From Hydnum rufescens UP504 (taxonomy: Eukaryota > Basidiomycota > Agaricomycetes > Cantharellales > Hydnaceae), in NCBI GenBank assembly GCA_014904985.1, contig MU128968.1, forward strand, positions 204,960-268,959: DNA of 64,000 nucleotides, in the 5' to 3' direction. Shown here piece after piece: positions 1-10,015 of the stretch (positions are counted from its first letter, which is position 1; each line of letters starts with the position of its first letter). A model generated the notes under the pieces. It was given only the letters and a program-made list of their open reading frames with translations. It was not told the origin of the DNA and made no database searches. The translations under genes were made by a program, and so were the position numbers.

Positions 1-1105
1 GAACCACCTGAGGGGGCCTTGGGATGATAAATTTTACGTTCTGGGCTATGATCGTCAACGCTGAGCTTTCGCTTCCCGTGACGGATGTGGCGTTTATCAC
101 TGCTAGCGGATGAACTAGGCTCTGGAATTGGAGGAGGCGGCTGACGCTGGGAAGAATGAGGTGCATGTACCGGAGGAGGCATGGTTTGAGACTGGGGGTG
201 CGGCTTCGACGTAGGGTAAATGGTATTTGGTTGTGTAGACCAGGCTGCCTCGGAAAACATTTGGGAACCTCGAGCAGTCGGATGGGGATGTCTTTGAGAC
301 TGATAAACACTTTGACTTCCGCTTGGGACGGTGAATTGCGTAGAATGGGGCGGGACATGTAACGAGCTTCTCGAGATAATTCTGGAGAGGGGCCCGGAGG
401 AGCAATGTCTCGAGGGTTTCCTGGGTCTCGAGGATTCCAACCTTGAGGGTGACGAGCAGGGGTAGATTCATCATACCTGACTGGGTAAACCTCAGAGATT
501 TTCCAGGTCCTTGAGTAGTGTAGCAGATTACCGGGGGAATGGCCATAGCGAGTGTCTGCTGGATGTGGTGTATGCGGTGGTTGGGACCCACGCCCATGGG
601 CACCAGAATAAAATTCAGAGTGAGGGAGGGGGGGCCTATACTCGGACGTGGGGTATCGTACGGGTGCCGCAGTTGGATCGGATGGTGAGTGCAAAGCAGT
701 GGGGTCTGGAGAGGTTGAAAAACCAAATTGCGGAAGGGCAGGAATTAATGTCGAAGACCCCCAAGGATTCGATGACGAGTGCGGGGGCGGCAAAGGGTAT
801 CTGGGGCGCTCAGGAGAGCCAGGAGGACGTCCAGGAGGCCCAAGCAATGAGACATGCTCGACATACGGGTCACAGTTTGGGTCTGGGCGCTGCGAAGAAT
901 ATGATATGGACTGTCCACTTGGAAGATTTGACGCGGACCCAGAAGGAGGATTTGAGAAATAATGAAAGTTGTGGGTAAGTCGCCCGTTGTCCTCGTATGG
1001 TTGGGGCGGTGAAGGCGAGGACGGCGTATCCGTGGTGGAGGGAATGTTCGAGGCTCGTCTCCGACTCCCACGACTGTCCTTATTGCCAGCGTCTCTGCCA
1101 TACAT
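1..1105 (-). CDS. Disordered Pro/Ser-rich protein, 3' part only
   Basis: One minus-strand frame stays open from an ATG at 1105 to about position 360. It encodes a Pro, Ser, Tyr and Arg-rich low-complexity chain with no recognisable domain. From about 360 leftwards the protein-like composition moves to another minus frame, which is rich in Ser, Gln and Pro and carries a basic stretch (RHGKRKLS) that could be a nuclear localisation signal. That frame runs off the left edge. The switch around 330-410 looks like a one-base indel, as in many other genes here. A polypyrimidine-AG lies just before the ATG, so the true start may be in an exon further upstream. I cannot name a function. The composition resembles disordered regions of fungal transcription regulators, but that is inference only. 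Confidence 0.45.
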   Translation of the reverse strand, partial: MYGRDAGNKDSRGSRRRASNIPSTTDTPSSPSPPQPYEDNGRLTHNFHYFSNPPSGSASNLPSGQSISYSSQRPDPNCDPYVEHVSLLGPPGRPPGSPERPRYPLPPPHSSSNPWGSSTLIPALPQFGFSTSPDPTALHSPSDPTAAPVRYPTSEYRPPLPHSEFYSGAHGRGSQPPHTPHPADTRYGHSPGNLLHYSRTWKISEVYPVRYDESTPARHPQGWNPRDPGNPRDIAPPGPSPELSREARYMSRPILRNSPSQAEVKVFISLKDIPIRLLEVPKCFPRQPGLHNQIPFTLRRSRTPSLKPCLLRYMHLILPSVSRLLQFQSLVHPLAVINATSVTGSESSALTIIAQNVKFIIPRPPQVV

Positions 1106-1524
1106 TACTGTATGAGAGAAAAACAGGCAGTGCGCAAGCTCTTGCGCGATGCACCGAAAATTGTGGTCAAGGCGTTGAGTCCAAACCAATTATTGAATGA
1201 TGACATCGTCGCGTGTACTCTCGTGTTCTAAATTGATGTTGCAGTCTAATCCAGCCTAACGCCCGCTTGTACCCCAGTCTATCACACAGTCTCAATCTCG
1301 GGATCTCATTCCAGGGTCCTCTATTCCTCCTGCATCAATGACTGTATACAACGGGGACGAGTCTGCCAAATATCAGCAAGAAACTACATCCAAGGGAAAT
1401 ATCTTTGGCCAGACTTGTGCGATTGGTTAAATAATGGAAATAGCTACCGGCACCTACCGGGCCATCCGGGTATTTCCTGCGGAGACCGCTAGCCTCGCAT
1501 TTGTGACATCGTGACACGTACAAG
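1106..1524. other. Intergenic, probable shared 5' region
   Basis: It lies between the minus-strand disordered-protein gene and the plus-strand SPC2 gene. I see no coding signal. It may hold unseen 5' exons of the minus-strand gene and both promoters. Confidence 0.4.
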
Positions 1525-2379
1525 ATGCCGCGCAAAAAGGTAGCTGCGACATCCACCGCACCAGAGCAGCAGCCAGAGGTTGTGCAAGATCCCCTCGACC
1601 CTGTCAAGGTTAACAACGCGAATCTCGTGGAGCTGAAGCTCGCCCTCGATGATAGTGTTCGAAGAGTGAGCTCGTCAATTCACCTGTGATACATCTGATA
1701 CCCATATTCGTGTGGCCAGTATTTCTCTCGCCCCGATCAATTTAGGACAAATAATACGCACTCCAATGTCCGCATTGGTCTAGGAGTGGCCTCCGTACTT
1801 GTGGGCACTGGCACTGGTCTGTATGGCTGGAAGACAGAATTTGAGGCTTCAAAGATGATCGTCACTATAGGCGTCCTCCTGTATGTCTTTCCAGACCGTA
1901 TCGTATCTTGCTCTCTAACATTGACTACACTTTCAGATATTTTTTGTTAACGGCGCTCCAAACTGCGTATACGTATTTCATCGAAGGGAAGACGATCTTT
2001 GTTGGCAAGCGCAAGACTCTGGTGAACAGAGTGCGTCCGATTTCCTCTTTTCACTTCCTTCATGATGACTAAGGAGTACATGTACCTTTCATAGATTGAG
2101 ACCGAAACGATCACCCTCTCATCTGAAACGAAACCTGCCCCCACCCCGACATCATCCCCCTCATATTCTCTCATCCTCGCATATCTCCGATCCTCCCATG
2201 GCGGAAAGACTCTGATCAAGCGTAATAACCTATCGCAGGCGAAGGACTATGTAAACTTTTTCGACTCGGAGGGAACTCTCGATGAGGGAGCTTTTATTGC
2301 GTGGTTACGCGACCTGAGCACTTCCTTAATTGATGGAGCTACGAGTCCCATAAATGACCCTGATTCCGTGCCACGGTAA
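1525..2379 (+). CDS. SPC2: Signal peptidase complex subunit 2 (SPC25 family)
   Basis: Four exons (1525-1665, 1720-1880, 1937-2030, 2095-2379) joined by three GT-AG introns of 54-64 bp give a 226-residue protein. A lysine-rich N terminus is followed by two closely spaced membrane segments, one around VRIGLGVASVLVGTG and one around IGVLLYFLLTALQ, and then a C-terminal cytosolic beta-rich part with YSLILAYLRSS. Length and two-helix hairpin match the family, whose members are non-catalytic subunits of the ER signal peptidase and contact the translocon. All splice phases close without frame problems. The start is the first ATG in a purine-rich context and gives the expected MPRKK-type N terminus. 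Confidence 0.9.
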
Positions 2380-3033
2380 ACTTGCTATTCCCAGTGATAT
2401 ACTCCAGATGGTCAGGAATGGATTGCAAAGAAGAAAACATTGCCACTCGAATTGAGGACCCAAGAGGAAGGTCCCTGAGTCATTCGACACCCGAACTGGG
2501 CGAACTTGATCCCAAAAAACCCCTATTGGCGATGCACCAGATTCCGCTGCATCGGCAACCGATTGCCATTTGTGTCTGCAACGCTTTAGTCCCCATCGCA
2601 TGATGCCGCGTCGACTAGAGAGGCACTGTTCTATAATCCTCAGATGCATTTTCACATGCGCCTGTGAGAATAGTATCCATTTCAGACACAGTTCTCTGAG
2701 CTCAAAGATACCGACCTGGGATATAGGGAGGGGTGCTGGGGCTGTTAGACGGAGAACGGCCACAGTAGTGGAACGAACAAATATGGCTCACTCTACAAAC
2801 CACGAGGCTGGGAAGCATGGAATCCTGCTCCTTGGGGCACGCTTGTGTGGGTCTGGTAAATCTTTCTTTTCACTCGTTATATGGCATCCAATGAAAATAC
2901 ATACTGTACATGAGCCCTTGGCGGAGACCTGGGTTAAGAATAATCAGAATTCTCAATCGGTGCCCTTGGAAGAGTACGGCGAATGGATGCCATCGGACCA
3001 CTCTCCGAGCTCAAGGTGCCATGTCCATCTTTT
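2380..3033. other. Intergenic or uncertain coding, 3' of SPC2
   Basis: Several overlapping open frames occur on both strands, none with a recognisable domain or clean splice pattern. A short plus-frame stretch near 2790-2865 encodes a Trp-rich tail (RGWEAWNPAPWG) that looks protein-like but has a stop just upstream. No gene is called. Confidence 0.3.
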
Positions 3034-3115
3034 GGGCCTGCGTGGCATAGTGGTACCCACGACAAGGATGCTTGCTAAGTTTTGTAAGCCGCCGGTTCGA
3101 ATCCGGCCAGACCCA
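3034..3115 (+). tRNA. tRNA-like locus, isotype unresolved
   Basis: The segment has a perfect internal B box (GGTTCGAATCC at 3094-3104) with a 5-bp T stem (GCCGG/CCGGC), and a near-consensus A box (TGGCATAGTGG at 3043-3053). The ends GGGCCTG and CAGACCC can pair as an acceptor stem with one mismatch, followed by A. The middle does not fold into a clean anticodon arm. ACAAG/TTTGT pairing would leave a 14-base loop, suggesting a short intron, while GCTTGC/GTAAGC would leave an 8-base loop. TTGCTAA could give a Ser GCT anticodon, but on a poor stem. It may be an intron-containing tRNA or a decayed copy. Confidence 0.45.
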
Positions 3116-3744
3116 CCCTTTCTTTCTCCACTACCGGTTTTATCTATTCTTCTTTCCGATCCGACAACACCCCCACTGCACACTTTCGAGACCCGGATTC
3201 CTTCCCGGGGGTGTCTTAGGTAATTGCCGTTGTCTGGGGACCGGTGATTACTAACGATGGGCATCGTAATAGCCTCGTGCCCTTCTGGGGCTGCTTCAAC
3301 AGCAAAACCGCTGGGCAAATTGGTCCGTGGCCTTACTTAATCAATCTGGGCTGCTAGCAGGGGAGATTGGGTGAGGGGTCCTCTTGGAAGGGGTGCCGGT
3401 AATTCGCGGGGCAAGGACTGAGACAAGCGGGGCCGGAGTTTAACGTTACGGGGTCCTCGGTGATAAGTTGATGTAGTGGATACATTGGCGGCCTGGCATA
3501 CGCCTTCATGGCACAGATACGGCTTAAAATTGATTTCATCATCATCATCATCATCATCATGTCCATCTTTTGTGGAGAGTTCGCCCACACTTGGCATTCC
3601 GCAGATCCGTGGCAGTTGAGTAGCTTATAGAGAACCACCAAGCCATCACACAGACACATCAGGCAGATTCCGGGGCGCGAGAAATGAAGTAATTCATCTC
3701 CTTTCCCTTGCAGCTAGAGCTTGCCCTTCTCATCTCTGCTCGAG
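3116..3744. other. Intergenic with ATC microsatellite
   Basis: No gene seen. A trinucleotide run of about eight ATC units lies at about 3536-3560. The Asp-rich minus-strand ORF across it is an artefact of this repeat. Confidence 0.5.
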
Positions 3745-5765
3745 ATGACAACGGAGACTAGGCGGTCTCAGATTTTGCAAGCCATTGAAAGAGGCCACTG
3801 GGACTTGCTAAGGGCCATCAGTTTGCTCCCTGGGGGCCTCGAGTCTGCTCGTATTGAAGCTTGGTGCGACTTCTGGTAGCTTGTCATCCATTGAGGTGAC
3901 TCAGAACATTTGCGCAGGCGATACTTGCTCCACGAAACAAACGGAAACGATACACATGGGAGGTTTTTGGCGTCTCGCAATGACAGCACATATGGGAACG
4001 AGGCCGCCACGCATCCTGACGAGCGACAGGTGCACCTCGATACGGAGCGTAGTTTTGTTATATATCCAATTGGTTAGTGATATCTCTCGTGTAAATATGC
4101 AATGGTTCAATGAAATTGTGCAACAGATAGCATGTCTGAAAGGGACAAACGAAAACAACGCCTTGAGGAGACTATTATCTCCGTATTGAGAAGACGTCCC
4201 TCTCTCCGTTATTTTCAGGTGAGTATTCTCCTATTATGTGTTTTCCGATTCTTTAAGAGTAGTCACCGTAGGGATACCATGACATCGTTTCAGTGCTGTT
4301 ATTAACATTTGACCCGTTGTCCGCCAGCTTCGCGGAAGATCAGGTATGGATTCAGACATGTGTCGAGAAATTGAGCCTACATCGTCTGCGTGATTCCATG
4401 GGAGAGGGTCTGAATCCACTGATAGGATCCCTACGGTGAGGGCTCAATATTCGGACGCTTTCGTGAGCTCCACATATTCATTCTATATATCATAAGGGTT
4501 TTGCGACGACTTATTCGGCTCGCCGATGCCGAGTTCGCGGCACTCCTAGAGCGGTCAGCTTAACTACCTTTCCCTCTATGCTGCGGATGCCCAATACCCT
4601 GTGCAGGACGTCACCTCTGCCATACTTCGCGCTGTCGAATATCCTTACACTGTTCTCCCATGATATTCCCACGCTGGCACTCATCCAACCCATATTTGAT
4701 TACCTTCTTACTCGCCCTCCAATCGCACTAATTTACCTCACAGCTGCTGTCCGTAGGGATCATACAACGATTCGGTTCTGTGTCGCTTTCTGACTCTCCG
4801 TTCTACAGATATTACTTAGCCGAAAGGCAGATGCGATGAAAATGGAACACGAAGGAGACGATGGCACGATGCATGCAATATTATCCCAATTACCTGATCT
4901 CTCTGTGGAGACGATTTCATCGCCCGACGTGGAGGGATTCGAGGATGGCGGAAGCGACAGCGCAGGAAGTTGGGATCCCTTGCTACCCGCACCCACGATA
5001 CTTCAGCCTCGAACTCCCAGGACTTCCGAGTCATCGGTGGACATCGGCGATGATGATACTGTCTTGGAAGAATCCAACGATAACGGTGACGATGAGCGCA
5101 CGATTGTTGAAAACTGTGAAGAGCCACTCATAGAGGATACCTCCCGCAAGTCGGGTGATCCCCATCATCCCACGATACAGTATGCAGCATCTCCCAGTGA
5201 AGTCTCGGAAACTTCCTCCACAGCCCCAATCCCTCTTTTTACGCTTCTCAAGGTCGCCGACGATCTGTGTAGGCGTTTCCCCCCTACACCATTGGTATCA
5301 ACGACTGATTATGAGAAATCTTCTGTGGACGGGGGTCCATCTTCATTGAACATTTCCGAAATATTTGGGCCAACCAGTGTTGTGTTTACGTGGGCCGAAG
5401 ACAGCGCGTCGATGATCTCAGATGAGGAGGCTGAGCGCATCGTGTCCGAAGGGCTTACTGGGGTCGTCTTTCCAAGCGATGGCCAGTCTGATGCTGGGAG
5501 CGGCGACGAATGGGAGAAAGTCCCTTTGGTTGCGCCTACCGATATCGATGAGAGGGAACGGGCGATGAGGCAAAGACGGTTGGTAAGAAACACGGTGGGT
5601 ATCACCGCCGCTGTGCTTGTGGGCGTTGCTGCCGTTGTCCTGTACTCAATTGATCGTTCGACAAGCTCCAATGGGCGGAGGACATTTCGTGGATGGCACC
5701 GGGCTATAACTTGGGCGGGGAGGATCGTCTTCGATGTTGGGGAACGAATAGCAGGGGTGTTCTAA
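3745..5765 (+). CDS. TBC-domain Rab GTPase-activating protein, TBC1D20/Gyp8-like
   Basis: Seven exons (3745-3863, 3918-4072, 4127-4218, 4272-4435, 4497-4553, 4607-4748, 4809-5765) join in frame to 561 residues. An N-terminal helix (RRSQILQAIERGHWD) leads into a TBC domain with the three expected motifs: RIEAW, then VHLDTERSF carrying the arginine finger (Arg84), then RYFQGYHDI carrying the glutamine finger (Gln122). The catalytic fold continues through LSNILTLFSHDIPTL. The rest is an acidic disordered region ending in a transmembrane helix near residues 505-525 (NTVGITAAVLVGVAAVVLY) and a short tail. A tail-anchored TBC protein is the hallmark of TBC1D20/Gyp8, which stimulates GTP hydrolysis by Rab1/Ypt1-type GTPases at the ER-Golgi. 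The last exon is unusually long and acidic compared with animal homologues. Confidence 0.88.
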
Positions 5766-7093
5766 TTTACTACAGTCACCATGTATCGATACTACACGGT
5801 TACGAGACCGACTCAACAGCGTGCAATGGATTTGTGCGTTTTTTCCTCATTAGTGACTGCTGATGCAGCTACTGGTTCAGTTAATGCTGAAGTGAAGTTA
5901 CTTCCATTTATAGTATCGGCGTCTGTGGCAGTGCAGGTCGCTCTGCCGGTACTTCTTTCACAGCGACTACCACGTGCTGCCCTTGCCAGGCCCTCAGATG
6001 TGGATGGTGGCGGATATGTCTCCGTATACTCCAAGACCCTCCGACGCCTCGATCCCGTTCCGTTCTTAGTCTGCAGACACGAATAAATGCGTATTGCTTA
6101 TGTCCCTCTTTCGTTCAGTCCTAGTCATCCATTGTCACTTTACGCTTTCCCTGCTTCGTTCTTACTCGTTCAGGTTGCCTTGCCAAGCGAATTGAGGGCT
6201 CATCGAACCCCTTTGACAGGCTTATGACGCCCAATTCTCCGTTGACCCGAACTATTCCTGGTCTAATCACCAAAGCTGAGACCCACCGGGGCGGTTCAGG
6301 TCGACTATCTGCATGTTCCTCCTGGTTCGACTTATGATTCAGGCTTAATAGACTTTGCTGAAAGCTATCGACGTTTCCTGACCCTTGCCTTTGTCTTGAG
6401 CGTCGTTTGGCCTTGATGACAACCAAGCCCTGGATGCCAAGCGGTGCCTGTGTTTTCGACTTGGGGAGAAGACCAAGGCAGGGCGGCTAGCTAGGTAGAA
6501 CATGAGCTTTGATTTTACGGCAAATGACGATGAGAACGGTACTCATTTGTTTGCTTGGACGGTACGTTTCCCTGCGGTGTGTCTACATGACATAGGCTCT
6601 TTACTCCTGAATCATTGTGGGGCCTGACTTTTACATCCATATATCGACACACCGTGACTAGCGTGCTTCCGTCAGGTTACAAGGTTTCTCTAAGCCAAGC
6701 ATTTTCGACTCAAATTGAAAATTGACGTTGTCTAAGCCCATCCTTCACGCTCAAGGCGATTCACTTTCTCTCTGTGAACGTCGACGCCACTTTCTAGGAC
6801 CGTGGTGCCCGCGACAGCATTCTAATCCATTCGATTCAGCCTCCTTCAACCATTACACTCCCACTAATCCATGACGTAATTTCAACAATTGCAATTAAGG
6901 ATGCCATCTCCCCTCTCTCGACAAGATCCGCCCCCCCCTTCCATTTCACTCGAAGGCGTTGATATCTTTCCTAACGAACGTAGCTGGTGATGTAAAACCA
7001 AGGTATAAAGAACCGTGGTCCTCGGGTTTCTCTTGTTCCACCGACCCTTCCATCTGCAATTTTCGTTCACTACGCCTTTGATTCCTGAACGTT
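5766..7093. other. Gene-poor interval with one weak minus-strand ORF
   Basis: A minus-strand frame at 6121-6490 is open for about 120 codons and is rich in Arg, Lys, Gln and Ser, but has no ATG and no recognisable domain. It could be a terminal exon of an unrecognised gene. A plus-strand ATG at 6502 starts 20 codons ending at a plausible GTACGT donor, with no clear continuation. Neither is called as a gene. Confidence 0.3.
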
Positions 7094-7294
7094 ATGCGCT
7101 TTTTTAATCTTTTCCTTGCTGGACTTGTGGCTGTAGCCTTCGCCAGTGCCCAGGACCAGGACCACAATCCTGACCACCACCAGGACCACAATCCCGCCCA
7201 CAACCAGCACGACCACAATCCCGACCGCAACCACCACAAACACAACCCCGACCACAACCACCACAACCCCGACCACAACCAGCACGACCACAAA

Positions 7295-7330
<36 letters not shown>

Positions 7331-7498
7331 AAGGAGCGCGAGAAGGAGCACGAGAAGGAGCACGAGAAGGACCACAAGAAGGACCACGAGAAGGACCACA
7401 AGAAGGAGCACGAGAAGGAGCACGAGAAGGAGCACGAGAAGGAGCACGAGCACGAGCACAAACACGAGCACGAGCACGAACACGAGCACAAACACAAA

Positions 7499-7530
<32 letters not shown>

Positions 7531-8509
7531 TGACCATGACCGCGACCACGACCACGACCACGACCGCGACCACGACCACGACCATGACCGCGACCATGAC
7601 CGCGACCATGACCGCGACCACGACCACGACCATGACCACCGCAAACCGAAGTTTTTCATCGACACCTGTGCACGGGTGAACACGAAGCTCGTAGTGAAAG
7701 GGGTTAACTTTGGACGCATCAAGGCCACTTGCCTGTGTATATCTGGCATCCGAGGTGATTGATATTGCCCATGCATGCCTTCTGTAACTTAACTTGGTCG
7801 ATCCACCAGTCTTTATCAAAACAAATCCTCGCGCCAAGGCGGCCGTCAAGGTCTTCGGTAGCTCAAGAGTCATCATCGTGATTCGAGACATTATCCTCAA
7901 TGGTCGCCATAGTGTCTGCAAATTTCCCAAACACGCTGTGCCGAATTGTTCAGGCCGCAAAGGGTGTGGTTTCGACTGCAAGGTAAAGCTACATACATTT
8001 TACGGATACTGAAGGGCTCTCAGACTCTCATAAACACTCCTGTAGCATGGGTTCATTAAAATTCACCACCGCTGCGTCCTGGCTCCGAGCCCGAGTGCAC
8101 GCAAGATCCATCACCGTGGTTTGGACCTGGACTCTGATCAGAAGTGTGATTTCGGTCTCACCAAATGTGGGGTCTTTGACATGAAGGCCTCCCGCACTGG
8201 CTTTGAATGCATAAATGTCAAAACTAGCCTGGAGAGCTGTACGTGAATTTCGCTCGGGTTATACTGCTTCGGCACTTTCAGTCTCATTTTCCTGCAATCC
8301 TTATGACAGGTGGAGGCTGTGCCATTGCGTTTGGAACGAACCCTGCGAACGGCGTAGACTGCACAGCCATCCCGGGCGTCGGCGATGTCGCGTGCCAAAG
8401 AGGTCAGTGCGTTATCCGTACTTGCAGCCGAGGATGGTTGCTGGGCCTCGGCTCAGACGGCGTCTCTATGACTTGCGTGGAAGCGTCGCAAAGCCAAACC
8501 ACACTCTAA
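7094..8509 (+). CDS. Secreted His-rich protein with PriA/CPL1-like C-terminal domain
   Basis: Four exons (7094-7754, 7810-7982, 8046-8238, 8310-8509) give 408 residues. Residues 1-19 form a clear signal peptide (MRFFNLFLAGLVAVAFASA). Residues 20 to about 187 are extreme low complexity: HNPDHN-type units, then HE repeats, then EKEH and KDHEKD units, then HD/RDHD repeats. Nearly every second residue is His. After KPKFFID comes a Cys-rich region. The last exon has the block GVDCTAIPGVGDVACQRGQC, typical of basidiomycete PriA and the CPL1-like domain. The His tracts suggest extracellular binding of divalent metal such as zinc, nickel or copper. CPL1-like proteins are known secreted or cell-wall-associated factors in basidiomycetes. 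Function of this fusion is inferred, not shown. Confidence 0.82.
7300..7640 (+). repeat. Hexanucleotide-like coding repeat (His-Glu, Glu-Lys, His-Asp tracts)
   Basis: Tandem cacgag, gagaag and cacgac/catgac units encode the alternating charged-His tracts of the secreted protein. The opposite strand stays open over the same repeat and yields spurious Val-, Ser- or Trp-rich ORFs. The repeat should be length-variable between strains. Confidence 0.85.
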
Positions 8510-8905
8510 TTTTTGGACTTAAAAATACTTGTACATTTGGAAAACGCGTCTGTAGTGCTCATTCATTATTTTCTTTTTATCTTGGACGTTACAACGACTA
8601 GATAGAACGTATTGGGTCTTGGACATCCCTTATAAAAGCTTCTTTGTTGCGGACCACGCACTGGTCCGCTTTGGAATACCGCGGCTCGTCAGTACAAGGC
8701 GTGAAGGGTTTAATCCTCCCCATTCACTGGGCGCGCAATAATTGCAGGAAGTGGTGTCACCGTTCCAGGTCGTTCTCACAGCACCTGAACAAAAAGCCAA
8801 GAAGCTACATCACGCGTTGAGGAACGCCGCCATGGGTTGAAAGCCTCCGGAGAGCAGCAATAAATGGAATCCAGGAGGATAGATAGCCAAGACGCAAGAC
8901 CACAT
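8510..8905. other. Convergent 3' intergenic region
   Basis: It separates the converging CPL1-like and p24 genes. An 8-bp hairpin with arms GCGGACCA and TGGTCCGC lies near 8650. No gene seen. Confidence 0.4.
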
Positions 8906-9739
8906 TCAATCGATAAGGTATTTTCGACGGAAGAAAGCCCGAAGGTGAAAAATCTGCCATACTCCAAGAGCAATCAAAGTGACCAGCGTCAGCAGCCCAA
9001 ACTTCTGTACCCGTTCATTTGTAGATGCTGCAAGGACGTCAAATTTTTCGATTTCCCACTTTCAACATTTCAGTTTGTACATAAGAGCAATAGCACATAC
9101 CGTTCGTGATTTGGAATCTGGTTTCCCGGTCCTTGAGATATCCTAATTCATCTACGATCTCTTTTACAATCCCTTCCAGTTTCTTCATTTCCACTTCCAT
9201 CGCAGAGAGACCATCCTGGCTAGCAATGGCACTGCGAAAAATGTCTTCGTGAGTACAATGATTCCTTCCAGGGCCAAATACCATACTTGTAGTCAATGGC
9301 ATCTGCACCGATATCAACATCCAAGTCAATTACGCGAAGGTAATTCGCTCCGGACTTGTGCAGTGCTTCAGCTATAAGATGAGCATCGGTGCCATATTAC
9401 CGGGCATTAATGGCCATAACTCACAGAGATCCATAGAGTTCGTGAAGCAGACACCTACATCTCCATCAGCATGGGCGGTGACAGCCAGACGCGTTTCTCC
9501 CTTGATATCCTTCTTGCTCAGATATACATTCCCATCCCTAGTCGGTCTCGGATTTCCACGTCGACACGCTGGCCCTTCCCAGGGCCGACATTTGCAGTCA
9601 CAACGATCAAGGCATTTTTATGAGCGGCATTCCATATGCATTTCGGTATTGGGTGTAACGAGGACGGTAGGTCGAATTTTATGGCATACGATGGTGTCGG
9701 ATATGAAAGAAGTGTGAAAAGGCATAACAGCGATACCAT
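8906..9739 (-). CDS. p24/EMP24 family cargo receptor, TMED10/Erv25-like
   Basis: Four minus-strand exons (9425-9739, 9287-9371, 9101-9231, 8906-9027) with GT-AG introns. The signal peptide starts at the chosen Met (MVSLLCLFTLLSY). A GOLD domain follows with two conserved Cys (KCIW and VGVCFTN), QRVDVEIRD, and NVYLSKKDIKGETRLAVTAHADG. Then come a coiled coil (GLSAMEVEMKKLEGIVKEI), a transmembrane helix (LLTLVTLIALGVWQIF) and the tail LRAFFRRKYLID with the FF and basic residues used in COPII/COPI sorting. These proteins cycle between ER and Golgi and help load cargo. The frame breaks at the CCC run 9536-9538: a fourth base would restore RDRLGDGNVYL. An ATG at 9859 would add 40 residues before the signal peptide and is less likely. 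Confidence 0.9.
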
Positions 9740-10015
9740 GAAGCTGTTTGGTGATGAAGCAAACGACCAAAATGGCCGTGGGCTTCGCTTCCGTATCTTT
9801 CGTATTGAATTCGTTACGAGGTGGCGCGGTAGACATGGGGCTGTCGTCGGGGAAGCCATTGAGGACTGAAAGGTTCCGGGCGTTGCCGTCGCCTATTCCC
9901 GGCTGAACTCAACGCTAACTGTTGTTTATCGTTCAAGCTCTGCTGTAGTGAGAATCACTTGAAACTAATTTAAATTGCCTTTTTGTACTAATGAAAGGTT
10001 GTGCTTTAGATTGTC

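Noticed and set aside
3337..3659. Asp-run protein on the minus strand
   Set aside because: The run is produced by the ATC microsatellite and nothing else supports a gene.
6946..7981. Long minus-strand ORFs opposite the His-rich gene, poly-Ser/Trp and poly-Val proteins
   Set aside because: They are the antisense readings of the CAC/GAG/GAC repeat. The plus frame has a signal peptide, spliced Cys-rich domain and family match.
9740..9859. Upstream ATG of the p24 gene adding 40 residues
   Set aside because: The extension is Arg/Pro-rich and would bury the signal peptide. The downstream Met gives a normal p24 start.
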